DNA of 64,000 nucleotides from Niabella sp. (GCA_017744715.1 JAGIAT010000009.1:124001-188000), one strand, 5' to 3'. Shown: positions 1 through 9,119, numbered from the stretch's first letter. Made by a program: numbers and translations. Notes: generated from the letters alone by a model not told the origin.

Positions 1-578
1 TCCTGCAGGCCCCAATCCATCCGCAACTGCTGCTGATAGGGCAAATCAGCCGCTATTTCATATAACCCCGCAGCCGACCGCTGGCGGAATGCTTCATAAA
101 TGCTAACGGCACAGGCCACGCTGATGTTCAGCGACTGGATCATTCCCACTTGCGGTACAATAAAATTGCCGTCGGCCAGGCGCCTTATTTCCTCACTAAC
201 ACCGGCATGCTCATTGCCAAATACCAGGGCAATGTTCTGCAGGAAATCCAGCTTATACAAAGGCACCGCATCCGAGCTCAGATGGGTAGTAAGCACCTTA
301 TCATAACGGCTTCTCAAAACCGAAAAGCAGGCTTCCGCATTATCAAACTGGTGTACCGACATCCATTTTGCAGCACCGGAACTGCTCCGGGCGCCCCATT
401 TTTTATGACGGGGTATCTTTGTGGTTAAAATGTACACATCCTGGATTCCTACCGCATCACAACTGCGCATTACCGCTGATATGTTATGCGGATCAAATAC
501 ATTTTCAAGTACGACGCCCAGCCCCTGCTGACGCCTGCGGATCACTTTTTCCAGCGTTTCCCTTCGTTCATTGGTCAT
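1..578 (-). CDS. TrmH/SpoU-family RNA 2'-O-methyltransferase (3' end outside window)
   Basis: This gene runs off the left edge, so 192 N-terminal residues are visible. The protein reads as a SPOUT-class methyltransferase of the TrmH type, which methylates a ribose 2'-OH in tRNA (in the E. coli family member, G18) using S-adenosylmethionine. Visible family signatures are NPHNISAVMRSCDA-like motif 1 (here DPHNISAVMRSCDAVG, about residues 24-39), the NEHAG motif starting at residue 122, and the trefoil-knot segment IPQVGMIQSLN-like (here VPQVGMIQSLNISVACAV) that binds the cofactor. The ATG at 578-576 is the first in-frame start; an ATG further upstream is out of frame. It is divergent from ppk1. 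Which RNA and nucleotide it modifies cannot be decided from the fragment. Confidence 0.88.
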   Translation of the reverse strand, partial: MTNERRETLEKVIRRRQQGLGVVLENVFDPHNISAVMRSCDAVGIQDVYILTTKIPRHKKWGARSSSGAAKWMSVHQFDNAEACFSVLRSRYDKVLTTHLSSDAVPLYKLDFLQNIALVFGNEHAGVSEEIRRLADGNFIVPQVGMIQSLNISVACAVSIYEAFRQRSAAGLYEIAADLPYQQQLRMDWGLQ

Positions 579-757
579 GAAAACTCCATCTGGTGAAGCG
601 CAAATGTAGTTACAAATTACGGATGCCCGGACAACGGGTCTTCCGGCACTTCGTAATCCCGGTGCAGAACGCCGGAAATACTTAATAATAATTTAAAACC
701 CAATGGGGTGTAAACATCGATTATTCCCCGTAATTCTGCCGATAAAGTGTTATTATT

Positions 758-2833
758 GTGAGTATACACCGAAAAGATATGCAGAAGGTTATCCCCAGGG
801 ACATCAGTTGGCTGGCCTTTAACGGCCGGGTATTGCAGGAAGCCGCAGACCCTACCGTTCCGCTGAAGGAGCGGATCAAATTCCTTGGAATCTTTTCCAA
901 TAACCGGGATGAATTTTTCAGGGTCCGGATCGCTTCGCTGAAGCGGATGCTGCGGATCGAGTCTAAACTGAATATGCATCCCGAGAAAAATCCTAAAAAG
1001 ATCCTGGATCAGATTCACCGGCTGATGACCGATCAGCAGGAGGAATTTGAAAGGGTTTGGAAAAACGTGCAGCGCAGTCTGAACCGGAATAAGATCTATT
1101 TAAAAACAGGCACCCAGCTAACGGTAACCCAGAAAAAATTCATACGGGAATTTTATGAATCGGAGATCAGCCCGAACATCATTCCCCTGATGATTGAAAA
1201 TATCAAAAAGTTTCCCGCTCTCCGCGATAAGTCTATTTTCCTGGGTGTGGTGATGCGGAAGAGTTTTAACCGGCAAGACCGGAAATATGCGATCATTGAG
1301 GTTCCGGTTACGGCCGTAGGACGGTTTATTGAGCTTCCCTCCCGTTCCAGCCAGCACGATATCATGCTGCTGGAAGATGCCATTATATCCAACCTGCCGG
1401 ATATTTTCCGTTTCCTGGGCTACGACGAGTTTAGGGCGCATATCTTTAAATTTACGCGGGATGCGGAACTGGATATCGACACGGCCGACAATACTTCGAT
1501 CATCCAGAAACTGGAAACGGGTCTTAAAAACAGGAAGAAAGGTACACCGGTACGCTTTACCTATGACGAGCGTATGGATCCTGACCTGCTGGACTACCTG
1601 GTGACCCGTATGGGATTTGGCAAACAGGACGCCATCAGTCCCGCAGGCGCCATTCATAACTTTCGTCATTTCATTGACTTTCCGTCGAAGGTATTTAAGA
1701 ATGTAAGCCGGAGAAAAGAGCCGTTTGACCATCCCCTGCTGCTGGAACAGCGCATTTCGGATGTGATCATGCACCGCGATGTAATGCTGAGTTATCCTTA
1801 TCACAATTTCACGCCCACCATCGATCTGATCCGCGAAGCTGCTTTTGACCCGGATGTGGTGTCGATCAAGATTACCTGCTACCGCCTTGCTTCACAGTCG
1901 AAGATCGTCAATGCCCTCATCAATGCTGTACGTAACGGCAAGGAGGTTACGGTAATGCTGGAATTGAAAGCCCGCTTTGATGAAGAAGCGAATATGGAAT
2001 GGAAACAACGGCTGGAGGACGTGGGCGCCACTGTTTTGACGGGCTTTCCCAATATGAAAGTACATGCCAAATTATGCGTTATCAAAAAACGCAAAGGCTC
2101 CAAGACCGAACACTACGGGTTTGTAAGTACCGGGAACCTCAATGAGAAAACAGCGCGTATCTACGCCGATCATTGTCTCCTGACCTCCAACAAAAACATC
2201 ATGGCCGATATCAACCGGATCTTTGCTTACCTGGAAAATCCCAAAGCCAATGAGCTGTCGTTGCAAAAATGCACGACCATTGTACCAAGTCCCTACCTCG
2301 TCCGCACCTTCCTGGTAAAACTGATCGACCATGAAATTTCAGCGGCACGGAAAGGGAAAAAAGCGGAAATGATCATTAAGATGAATTCCCTTTCCGACAT
2401 TGAGCTGATCCAGAAACTTTATGAAGCGGCACGGGCGGGTGTGGTCGTGAAACTGATCGTTCGTGGCATCTTTTGCATGCTTTCGCAGAACAAGAAGTTC
2501 AGGCACAAGGTAACGGCCATCAGTATTGTGGATGAGTACCTGGAGCATGCCCGTGTTTTTGTGTTTCATAACGGCGGAAAGCCCCGTGTCTTCCTGTCGT
2601 CGGCCGATTGGATGCTGCGGAATATTGAGCACCGTGTGGAAGCCACCTGCCCGGTTCTGGATCCTCAGTTAAAAGAAGAGCTCATTGATATCCTGAACAT
2701 CCAGCTGAGTGATAATGTAAAAGCACGGATCCTTGATAATGAACTTAAAAATAAATATGTACATTCGGCGTCTAAAAAAGTAAGATCGCAGGAGGCTATC
2801 TACCATTACCTCATCAATAAAAAGTATGTATAG
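758..2833 (+). CDS. ppk1: Polyphosphate kinase 1
   Basis: The enzyme transfers the terminal phosphate of ATP to growing inorganic polyphosphate. The 691-residue length and full domain order (N-terminal helical domain from RDISWLAFNGRVLQ, head domain, two phospholipase-D-like C-terminal domains) fit PPK1. The autophosphorylated histidine is His436 in MKVHAKLCVI, and the second conserved histidine is His597 in EYLEHARVFVFHNGG, matching His435 and His592 of the E. coli enzyme. The frame opens with GTG at 758; an ATG at 779 (MQKVIPRDISW) is an equally good start and leaves the family core intact. The stop codon abuts the start of the exopolyphosphatase gene, so the two enzymes that make and degrade polyphosphate are co-transcribed. 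Confidence 0.97.
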   Translation: MSIHRKDMQKVIPRDISWLAFNGRVLQEAADPTVPLKERIKFLGIFSNNRDEFFRVRIASLKRMLRIESKLNMHPEKNPKKILDQIHRLMTDQQEEFERVWKNVQRSLNRNKIYLKTGTQLTVTQKKFIREFYESEISPNIIPLMIENIKKFPALRDKSIFLGVVMRKSFNRQDRKYAIIEVPVTAVGRFIELPSRSSQHDIMLLEDAIISNLPDIFRFLGYDEFRAHIFKFTRDAELDIDTADNTSIIQKLETGLKNRKKGTPVRFTYDERMDPDLLDYLVTRMGFGKQDAISPAGAIHNFRHFIDFPSKVFKNVSRRKEPFDHPLLLEQRISDVIMHRDVMLSYPYHNFTPTIDLIREAAFDPDVVSIKITCYRLASQSKIVNALINAVRNGKEVTVMLELKARFDEEANMEWKQRLEDVGATVLTGFPNMKVHAKLCVIKKRKGSKTEHYGFVSTGNLNEKTARIYADHCLLTSNKNIMADINRIFAYLENPKANELSLQKCTTIVPSPYLVRTFLVKLIDHEISAARKGKKAEMIIKMNSLSDIELIQKLYEAARAGVVVKLIVRGIFCMLSQNKKFRHKVTAISIVDEYLEHARVFVFHNGGKPRVFLSSADWMLRNIEHRVEATCPVLDPQLKEELIDILNIQLSDNVKARILDNELKNKYVHSASKKVRSQEAIYHYLINKKYV

Positions 2834-3727
2834 TTGAAATTAGCGGCCATCGACATAGGCAGTAACGCCGCCCGTTTGCTGATCACAGATGTGCGGATGA
2901 TCAAAAAGAATAAACCGGAGTTTATCAAATCCAACCTCATCCGGGTGCCTTTGCGACTGGGTTTTGATGTTTTTGAAACCGGTGAAATCTCCCCGGATAA
3001 AACAGCGCATATTCTCAGCACCATGAAGGCCTATCGTCATTTGCTTGATGCTTATGAGGTGCAACAGGTGAAGGCCTGTGCTACGGCAGCAATGCGCGAT
3101 GCCCGGAACGGACAACAGATCATTGAACAGGTGGCGAAAGAAACCGGCCTGCAGATCGAGATCATTTCCGGCGACCGGGAGGCGGCCCTGATCTATGAAA
3201 GCCATGTGGCTGAAAATTTAACCCAGGAAGCGGCGTATCTGTACATTGATGTAGGCGGCGGAAGTACCGAACTTACCTGCTTTGTGAACGGAGCGATGCA
3301 TTTCAAACGGTCTTTCAATATCGGAACCATCCGCCTGCTGAAACAGCAGGTGGCCGAAGCCCAGTGGGAGGAGATGAAAACCTATATACGGAGCAATACC
3401 CGGAACATAAAAAAGATAACCGGCATCGGATCGGGAGGAAATATCAACAAGATCTTTTCCTTGTCGAAACGCAAAGAAGGGCGGCCGCTTTCGCTGGAGC
3501 TGCTGCGCGACTACTATAAGGAATTCAGCAGCATGACACTCGCCGAGCGGATGAGTAATTACAAATTACGGGAAGACCGGGCCGATGTGATCGTTCCGGC
3601 TTTACTGATTTATATAAATGTACTGAAATGGGCCGGAGCCGAAGAGATCCTGGTTCCTAAGATCGGGTTGGCAGACGGGTTGATCCAGAGTTTGTATGAG
3701 GAGATCTGTGCGCAGGGGAGCGTTTAG
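2834..3727 (+). CDS. ppx: Ppx/GppA-family exopolyphosphatase
   Basis: A 297-residue member of the Ppx/GppA phosphatases of the ASKHA (actin/Hsp70) fold, which remove terminal phosphate from polyphosphate or hydrolyse pppGpp. The first phosphate loop DIGSNAARLLI is at residues 6-16 and the second loop DVGGGSTEL starts at residue 139. It lacks the C-terminal HD domain of long E. coli-type Ppx, which is usual in Bacteroidota. The start is TTG at 2834, directly after the ppk1 stop, giving MKLAAIDIGSN; there is no later start that keeps the nucleotide-binding loop. The stop codon TAG (3725-3727) is also the first three bases of the downstream repeat unit, so the repeat defines the end of the gene. 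Confidence 0.93.
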   Translation: MKLAAIDIGSNAARLLITDVRMIKKNKPEFIKSNLIRVPLRLGFDVFETGEISPDKTAHILSTMKAYRHLLDAYEVQQVKACATAAMRDARNGQQIIEQVAKETGLQIEIISGDREAALIYESHVAENLTQEAAYLYIDVGGGSTELTCFVNGAMHFKRSFNIGTIRLLKQQVAEAQWEEMKTYIRSNTRNIKKITGIGSGGNINKIFSLSKRKEGRPLSLELLRDYYKEFSSMTLAERMSNYKLREDRADVIVPALLIYINVLKWAGAEEILVPKIGLADGLIQSLYEEICAQGSV

Positions 3728-4176
3728 TTGTCAGTTTTCAGTTATTAGTTGTCAGTTATCAGCATTCAGCGTTTAGCATTCAGCGTTTGGCGTTTAGCAT
3801 CGGGCATCAAACGAAACCTAACGTTAAACTTTGAACCTTGAACTTTTAAACAAAATAGTTGTCAGTCATCAGTTTTCAGTTATCAGCGTTTAGCTTTCAG
3901 CGTTCAGCATCGGGCATCAAACGAAACCTAACGTTAAACTTTGAACCTTGAACTTTTAAACAAAAATAGTTGTCAGTCATCAGTTTTCAGTTATCAGCGT
4001 TTAGCTTTCAGCTTTCAGCATTGAGCATAAAACGAAACCTAACGTTAAACTTTGAACCTTGAACTTTAAACAAAAATAGTTGTCAGTCATCAGTTTTCAG
4101 TTATCAGCGTTTAGCTTTCAGCATTGAGCATAAAACGGATATGACCTGAAACTTTGAACCTGAAACCTTAAACAAA
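3725..4176. repeat. Tandem repeat array A, about 110-bp units, four copies
   Basis: Four copies start with TAGTTGTCAG at 3725, 3856, 3967 and 4077, giving unit lengths of 131, 111, 110 and about 100 bp. Each unit has a first half made of short variations of TCAGT/CAGC words (TTGTCAGTCATCAGTTTTCAG, then GCGTTTAGC, TTTCAGC) and a second half with AACGAAACCTAACG and TTAAACTTTGAACCTTGAAC. The last copy is degenerate and ends about 5 bp before panB. No open reading frame crosses the array. It fills the whole ppx-panB gap, so any panB promoter lies inside it. A single diverged relative occurs at 42943-43081. Confidence 0.95.
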
Positions 4177-4180
4177 TAAT

Positions 4181-4996
4181 ATGTCCATCAATAAAGAAGT
4201 AAAACGGGTAACCACACATACGCTGGCTAAAATGAAAGAGGCCGGTGAAAAGATCAGCATGCTTACAGCCTACGACTTTTCATTTGCCCGCATTATCGAC
4301 AACGCAGGCATTGATGTAATCCTGGTAGGTGATTCCGCTTCCAATGTAATGGCGGGACATGAAACTACATTGCCCATTACGCTGGACCAGATGATTTACC
4401 ACGCGCAATCGGTGATCCGCGGGGCAAAGCGTTGCCTGGTGGTAGTGGATCTTCCTTTTGGCGCTTATCAATCCAATTCGGAAATTGCCCTGGCCTCTGC
4501 GATCCGCATCATGAAAGAAACCGGTGCACATGCTGTAAAACTGGAAGGCGGTGAAGAAGTTGTGGAATCCGTTCGCAAAATTGTGTCGGCCGGCATACCG
4601 GTAATGGGCCACCTGGGACTTACCCCCCAGTCTATTTATAAATTTGGTACTTATGCGGTGCGCGCAAAGGAAGACGCAGAAGCCAATAAGTTACGCAAAG
4701 ATGTGCAGCTGTTACAGGAAGCCGGTTGCTTTTCCATCGTACTGGAGAAGATACCCGCCCTTCTGGCAAAGGAGGTAACAGAAAGCCTCTACATCCCTAC
4801 CATCGGTATCGGGGCGGGAAAGTATTGCGACGGCCAGGTATTGGTAATGCACGATATGCTGGGGATCAATACCGAATTTAAACCCAAGTTTTTAAGGCAG
4901 TATCTCAATATATTCGAACAGGCCACCACCGCTGTGCAGCATTATATTTCCGATGTACAGGCCGGCAACTTCCCCAATGAGCAGGAACAATATTAA
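4181..4996 (+). CDS. panB: 3-methyl-2-oxobutanoate hydroxymethyltransferase (ketopantoate hydroxymethyltransferase)
   Basis: First committed enzyme of pantothenate and coenzyme A synthesis: it adds a hydroxymethyl group from 5,10-methylene-tetrahydrofolate to 2-oxoisovalerate. The 271-residue protein covers the full TIM-barrel family. Signatures include MLTAYDFSFA, the metal and substrate segment VGDSASNVMAGH, DLPFGAYQSN, VKLEGG, MGHLGLTPQS and the catalytic-glutamate segment VLEKIPALLAKEVT followed by IGIGAGKYCDGQVLVMHDMLG. The ATG at 4181 is the only sensible start. The next pantothenate gene, panD, is 24 kb away at 29309, so the pathway is not an operon here. Everything upstream for 450 bp is the tandem array. 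Confidence 0.97.
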   Translation: MSINKEVKRVTTHTLAKMKEAGEKISMLTAYDFSFARIIDNAGIDVILVGDSASNVMAGHETTLPITLDQMIYHAQSVIRGAKRCLVVVDLPFGAYQSNSEIALASAIRIMKETGAHAVKLEGGEEVVESVRKIVSAGIPVMGHLGLTPQSIYKFGTYAVRAKEDAEANKLRKDVQLLQEAGCFSIVLEKIPALLAKEVTESLYIPTIGIGAGKYCDGQVLVMHDMLGINTEFKPKFLRQYLNIFEQATTAVQHYISDVQAGNFPNEQEQY

Positions 4997-5307
4997 GTGG
5001 CCACTGCGATTGAACGCTTTTATACGGCAAATCTTCCCGCCGTTGCCCGGGTCATTTATTTGCGCCCGCAATATTAATGAAGCGATGGCAATGCCCCTAT
5101 TGCCATCCCGGCCGCAGCCGCAGGATTTTTAAAGCAGTTACCGGATATTTCTGCAGCACTGCCGATGACAAATCCTGGGCCCAAAGAAAGCCTCGCTGTA
5201 TCCATACCGGCAGCCATTTGAAGCACACCCTTCGTTTTCCCGCCTGAAGGGATCAAAAATATTTCCTTATCTTTAATACCCTCTGTAAAAAAGCACCGGG
5301 GCAGCAC
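4997..5307. other. Intergenic region panB-cdd, no gene recognised
   Basis: About 310 bp. A minus-strand frame open from 5361 to 5074 overlaps the cytidine deaminase start and has no recognisable motif, so I do not call it. I see no terminator with a T-tract and no consensus promoter. Confidence 0.6.
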
Positions 5308-5805
5308 ATGATGAAGGAAAAAAAATTTGAGTTCTCTTATACCTGGGTTGAAGATAGCCATGCATTGAGTGAGGAAGATGCCGCCTTATTGCAACTGGCA
5401 CGTAAAACAACCAAAAAGGCTTATGCGCCTTACTCCCAATTTAATGTGGCCTGTGCCGCTAAACTGGCCAACGGCAAAACGGTGGTAGGCTCCAATCAGG
5501 AGAACGCGTCGTACCCTGTGGGAATCTGCGCAGAAAGGGCGCTGCTGGCTACTGTTGGTACGCAATATACGGATGAGCCCATCGTTACGCTTGCGGTAAC
5601 CTATCATTCGCAAAACGGAAACAGCAACCGCCCTATATCGCCCTGCGGCATGTGCCGGCAGGCTTTGTCGGAATACGAAAAACGCACCGGAAGCCCCATC
5701 CGTCTTTTACTGGCAGGTATGGAAGGGCCGGTTTACATCATTAATACCATCAGGGACCTGCTGCCGCTTGCCTTTAGCAATGAAGACCTGGGGAACAATG
5801 GTTAA
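5308..5805 (+). CDS. cdd: Cytidine deaminase
   Basis: Zinc enzyme that deaminates cytidine and deoxycytidine to uridine and deoxyuridine in pyrimidine salvage. The zinc and catalytic residues are visible: Cys74 and Glu76 in GICAERALL, and Cys113 and Cys116 in SPCGMCRQAL. The substrate loop YAPYSQFNVACAAKL is also present. At 165 residues it is about 30 longer than the short tetrameric enzymes because of an N-terminal extension (FEFSYTWVEDSHALSEED), which I have the impression is common in Bacteroidota homologues. Start is the double ATG at 5308/5311. It stands alone and converges with the lipoprotein gene at 5833. Confidence 0.95.
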   Translation: MMKEKKFEFSYTWVEDSHALSEEDAALLQLARKTTKKAYAPYSQFNVACAAKLANGKTVVGSNQENASYPVGICAERALLATVGTQYTDEPIVTLAVTYHSQNGNSNRPISPCGMCRQALSEYEKRTGSPIRLLLAGMEGPVYIINTIRDLLPLAFSNEDLGNNG

Positions 5806-5832
5806 GCGCAGCTGTTTAAAACAGCAATAACA

Positions 5833-6552
5833 TCAGCCCGGGGGCAGTACTTCTGAAAAATAACGGGTAACCGTTACCTGTGCAATATGCTTGCCCGGAT
5901 ACCGGCTCTGATACTGCCTGGTAAGATCCTGCGTTAACCCGATAACATTATATTGCACCGGGGTAAGCGGCATCTGCTCCTGCCAGCATTCATGATTCAG
6001 GGTCAGTGTCCAGTTTTTGAACGTATATCCTACTTTATAGAGTTGACGGTCGCGGGCATATTCCGCCACTTCGTTCGACCGGAAAATAAACCCGTTGCCC
6101 GTTGCCTCATGCTTTAAAGAATCCAGCAACTGTTGGGCCAATGCCTTGCCATCCCTGGTACGCCCGGCTTTTACCACAACGGCCGTTTTCCACTGATCGT
6201 TCTCGATACGCCGCCAGCCATAGGCGGTTTCTACAGACCGGGAAAATACAGCGATATGGAGCACCGGCTTTCCGGGTTCTACACTATGCAAAGTAATGGT
6301 CGTATTGCCCGGAGCATGAGCGGTTACCAAAACCCGGTCGCCCTGCCAGGTAGCTGTTGCGATGGACGAATCCACGGAAGTCAGCACAGCATCCTTGCCT
6401 GCATACGCCGGTAATGTTAACGGCTTTTCCGTTTCAGCCCACAAAGAAATGGTTTCCCGTTCCGTAATCTCTGGCAACCTGGTATCATTTTTACTACAGG
6501 CGGTAACCAGCAGTACAAAGAAAATCAAAACCGGAACGCATTGTTTTTTCAT
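5833..6552 (-). CDS. Lipoprotein with a bacterial Ig-like (BIG2-like) segment
   Basis: A 239-residue exported lipoprotein. From the ATG at 6552 the N-terminus MKKQCVPVLIFFVLLVTACSK is a short SPII signal with the lipobox VTAC, so this start is preferred to an in-frame ATG 36 bases upstream (6588). Residues about 40-100 resemble a BIG2 immunoglobulin-like fold: the pattern SVDSSIATATW, then GDRVLVTAHAPGNTTITL, is the usual 'value-varies-over-context' core of that family. The rest, including a Trp-rich middle (GWRRIENDQWKT, FKNWTLTLNHECWQ), I do not recognise. It has one gene in its unit; function is unknown, with a surface or periplasmic location likely. Confidence 0.75.
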   Translation of the reverse strand: MKKQCVPVLIFFVLLVTACSKNDTRLPEITERETISLWAETEKPLTLPAYAGKDAVLTSVDSSIATATWQGDRVLVTAHAPGNTTITLHSVEPGKPVLHIAVFSRSVETAYGWRRIENDQWKTAVVVKAGRTRDGKALAQQLLDSLKHEATGNGFIFRSNEVAEYARDRQLYKVGYTFKNWTLTLNHECWQEQMPLTPVQYNVIGLTQDLTRQYQSRYPGKHIAQVTVTRYFSEVLPPG

Positions 6553-6835
6553 AAATGACAGTAGATGATAGCACAAGATAGAAAACAAACAAACAGTATT
6601 GTTAAGGGCAAATCAGAAAGTAGTGTTAAAAGCCGCAGCACTTTTGCAGATTGCTGTGCCAATGGCAGCGATGCCTTCGCATTGCCGTTGCTATAAATAA
6701 CCGGTTCCGCCAAGCGGGCATGCGCCGACTCCGGCACCTGTTTTTTAATAAGTCTTCCTGTATGGAATATACACGAGCAAATTGACATCCTAAAAAGAAG
6801 TCTGCAACCGCATTTGGCAGCTAAGCCCTGTTATG

Positions 6836-7198
6836 CTAAAACCGGCGTTCCAGCTCCACACCTACCTTTCCGGCAAACCCGTCAATCGGAACCGTAAGCT
6901 TGTATAAGCTCATCCGGAGCACCGAAATTACGGGGAACCGCTCCTTTAGTTTTTCAGCCAGCTCGGTGAGGAAGGTCTCCAAAAGTTCGCGCGGTTCCTG
7001 CATCTCAGTTTTCACCAGGTGATAGACCTCAGCATAGTTCAGCGTTTCTTCCAGTTTATCGATAACGCCTGCTTCTTTGGAAAATGAAAGGGTAAGGTTC
7101 ATTTCAAAAGCATTGCCCGTTTTTTTCTCTTCAGCATATAAACCATGACCTGCAAAAAAGCGAAGCTGTTCCAGGTGTATCGTAACAAGTTGTGCCAT
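6836..7198 (-). CDS. folB: Dihydroneopterin aldolase
   Basis: Folate pathway enzyme that cleaves 7,8-dihydroneopterin to 6-hydroxymethyl-7,8-dihydropterin and glycolaldehyde. The 120-residue protein has the FolB order: strand LVTIHLEQLRFFAGHGLYAEEKKTGNAF-like start with the conserved G-x-x-x-x-E, TLNYAEVYHLVKTEM, the catalytic/pterin glutamate region LLETFLTELAEKL, and a terminal strand region with lysine LYKLTVPIDGFAGKVGVELER. I choose the ATG at 7198 (MAQLVTIHL) because the family begins there; an ATG six codons upstream (7216) is in frame. It is separated by 134 bp from trxB's stop, with the trxB gene transcribed toward it. Confidence 0.92.
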   Translation of the reverse strand: MAQLVTIHLEQLRFFAGHGLYAEEKKTGNAFEMNLTLSFSKEAGVIDKLEETLNYAEVYHLVKTEMQEPRELLETFLTELAEKLKERFPVISVLRMSLYKLTVPIDGFAGKVGVELERRF

Positions 7199-7327
7199 TT
7201 TATTTGTTTTTAGCATCCTTAAGTGAAAAGATGATACAATACAGTGGATATCCGCTCAGAACGGTACCTTCCCGCTGCTGAACCGATACCCGCCCTGTAC
7301 ATATAACTGCCGCCGCAATATATGCTC

Positions 7328-7351
7328 AAAAAACGATGCTTTCCGTTTTTT
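7328..7351 (-). terminator. Terminator of trxB
   Basis: An 8-bp stem AAAAAACG / CGTTTTTT with an 8-nt loop overlaps the last base of the trxB stop codon. The A/T arms give a T-run on either strand, so it could act in both directions. Confidence 0.6.
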
Positions 7352-8301
7352 TAATGAATCCCTTTCTCACCCAGGTAACGTTCTGCATCCAGCGCTGCCA
7401 TACATCCGCTTCCTGCAGCCGTTACAGCCTGCCGGTAAATTTTATCCTGCACATCACCTGAGGCAAAAACGCCTTCGATATTGGTTTTGGAGGTACCCGG
7501 TATGGTTTGGATATAACCCGCCTCGTCCATATCAAGAAAGCCTTTGAAAATATCGGAATTGGGTTGATGGCCAATGGCCACAAAAAAGCCGTTTACAGGG
7601 ATATCCTGCGTTTCGCCGGTTTGATTGTTTCTGATACGCACCCCGTTAACGGTCTTCTCTCCCAATACTTCTTCTGTTTCCGTATTGAAATAGACCTTGA
7701 TATTCGGCGTATTGAATACCCGGTCCTGCATTACTTTCGATGCCCGCATGGCGTCTTTCCGTACCAGCATATGTACGGTGGTACAAAGCTTGGAAAGGTA
7801 CAGGGCTTCTTCTGCCGCCGTATCGCCGGCACCTACAATAGCTACTTCTTTTCCTCTGAAGAAAAAACCGTCACATACCGCGCAGGCGCTTACACCAAAA
7901 CCATTCAGCCGTTCTTCGCTCGACAGCCCCAGCCATTTGGCAGAAGCACCGGTGGAAATAATCACAGCATCCGCTTCAATCAGTTTTTCATCGTCGATCC
8001 AAACTTTATGCGGCTGACTCGAAAAATCGACCTTTGTAGCAATCCCAAAACGGATATCTGCCCCCATTCTTTTTGCCTGTTTTTCAAAATCGATCATCAT
8101 TTCCGGTCCCTGGATTCCATCCGGATATCCCGGGTAATTTTCGACTTCGGTTGTAATGGTCAATTGTCCGCCCGGCTGGATCCCCTGGTATAAAACCGGG
8201 TTCAGATTGGCCCGGGAAGCATAAATAGCCGCCGTGTAGCCAGCTGGTCCTGAGCCTATTATCAAACATTTAACGCGTTCCGCTCCTGTTTCCTGTGTCA
8301 T
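7351..8301 (-). CDS. trxB: Thioredoxin-disulfide reductase
   Basis: FAD-dependent enzyme that passes electrons from NADPH to thioredoxin in the cytoplasm. The 316-residue length and motif order are those of low-molecular-weight TrxR: FAD-binding IIGSGPAGYTAA (residues 14-25), the redox-active pair Cys140 and Cys143 in ACAVCDG, the NADPH-binding VAIVGAGDTAAEEA, and the C-terminal FAD segment GVFASGDVQDKIYRQAVTAAGSG-type. The ATG at 8301 is the first in frame. A hairpin (8321-8340) lies about 20 bp upstream. It has its own terminator at the stop codon, so it is probably monocistronic. Confidence 0.97.
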   Translation of the reverse strand: MTQETGAERVKCLIIGSGPAGYTAAIYASRANLNPVLYQGIQPGGQLTITTEVENYPGYPDGIQGPEMMIDFEKQAKRMGADIRFGIATKVDFSSQPHKVWIDDEKLIEADAVIISTGASAKWLGLSSEERLNGFGVSACAVCDGFFFRGKEVAIVGAGDTAAEEALYLSKLCTTVHMLVRKDAMRASKVMQDRVFNTPNIKVYFNTETEEVLGEKTVNGVRIRNNQTGETQDIPVNGFFVAIGHQPNSDIFKGFLDMDEAGYIQTIPGTSKTNIEGVFASGDVQDKIYRQAVTAAGSGCMAALDAERYLGEKGIH

Positions 8302-8320
8302 ATAGATGGTTTATAAAAAT

Positions 8321-8340
8321 ATGCCGAATGATTTCGGCAT
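8321..8340 (-). promoter_or_regulatory. Hairpin in the trxB leader
   Basis: ATGCCGAA and TTCGGCAT form a perfect 8-bp stem with a 4-nt loop. On the minus strand it is followed by ATTTTTATA, so it looks like a weak terminator or attenuator placed 20 bp before the trxB start. A role in leader regulation is inference. Confidence 0.45.
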
Positions 8341-8501
8341 AACACTATTATTCACAAATTTTTATGTTGTATTTATTACAAAAATAAAGGGAAAATGTTT
8401 ACCGGTGGTAAACGCTTCCCCACAGGCAGCCGCAAAGATGTGGATATCCGGATCTTCCCCGGCAATAGCGGCCGGGAGAGCAGTACCCGGCTCCGCTATT
8501 T

Positions 8502-9119
8502 TTAAACCGCCGCCCGGCTGATTTTCTCCGGGGCTGCCAGAAACGGCAGAAACATCATGTAGAAAGTTTTCTGATAGGCGGCCCGGGCCTTCTTTTCATG
8601 AAGACGGCCGGTTAATTCATTATTGGAAAGCCAGAAATCGGCAACAATAAACAATTGTTTTACCAATGCCGGCCATATTGATGGTGGCAGGTCGGTCCGG
8701 AAGGTACCGTTCTCGATCAGGCGCTCAAAAATCCGGGTAAACTCCCGGGTCCGGCGTTTTGTAAGTGCCTGGTAGTCCTTTCCGATCCCGGGGATTCTCC
8801 AAACAATTTCTACAAAATGCAGGAAAATAAACCGGTATTGGTATACCAGCTGGAAAGATCTTGCTGACAAGTCAAGTATCGCGTCCATATCAACCGTTAC
8901 CGATTGCTGCAGCTGTACCAACTCCAGGTCAAACGCCACCGCTAAACGTTCATAAAGTGCCCGGATGATATCGTCCGTATGTTTAAAATGATAATGCAGG
9001 TTCCCGGGGCTCATATTGAGGTGCGCAGCAATATGCCGGGTGGTAATTGTACGTATTCCCTGCATGTTATACAGCTCCAGGGCAGCCTCCAGTATCCGGC
9101 CTTTGGTATCCATATCCAA
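8502..9119 (-). CDS. TetR/AcrR-family transcriptional regulator
   Basis: A 205-residue one-component regulator. The N-terminal helix-turn-helix is clear: GRILEAALELYNMQGIRT, then TTRHIAAHLNMSPGNLHYHF as the recognition region, followed by the typical KHTDDIIRALYERL linker. The ligand-binding part has many aromatic residues (YQYRFIFLHFVEIVWRIPGI) and resembles the Bacteroidota TetR group with a long aromatic pocket; the ligand is unknown. It is divergent from two small membrane-protein genes, and an inverted repeat covering both promoters lies between them (9117-9168). That layout suggests it represses itself and the neighbours. Confidence 0.9.
   Translation of the reverse strand: MDMDTKGRILEAALELYNMQGIRTITTRHIAAHLNMSPGNLHYHFKHTDDIIRALYERLAVAFDLELVQLQQSVTVDMDAILDLSARSFQLVYQYRFIFLHFVEIVWRIPGIGKDYQALTKRRTREFTRIFERLIENGTFRTDLPPSIWPALVKQLFIVADFWLSNNELTGRLHEKKARAAYQKTFYMMFLPFLAAPEKISRAAV

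Noticed and set aside
3725..4176. CRISPR array
   Set aside because: The whole unit is repeated and there are no unique spacers between short repeats; no cas genes are present. The same applies to arrays B and C.
5074..5361. 95-codon minus-strand frame between panB and cdd
   Set aside because: It overlaps the cytidine deaminase start and has no recognisable motif.
6549..6788. 79-codon minus-strand frame upstream of the BIG2-like lipoprotein
   Set aside because: It overlaps the lipoprotein start and has only a hydrophobic end by chance; no support.
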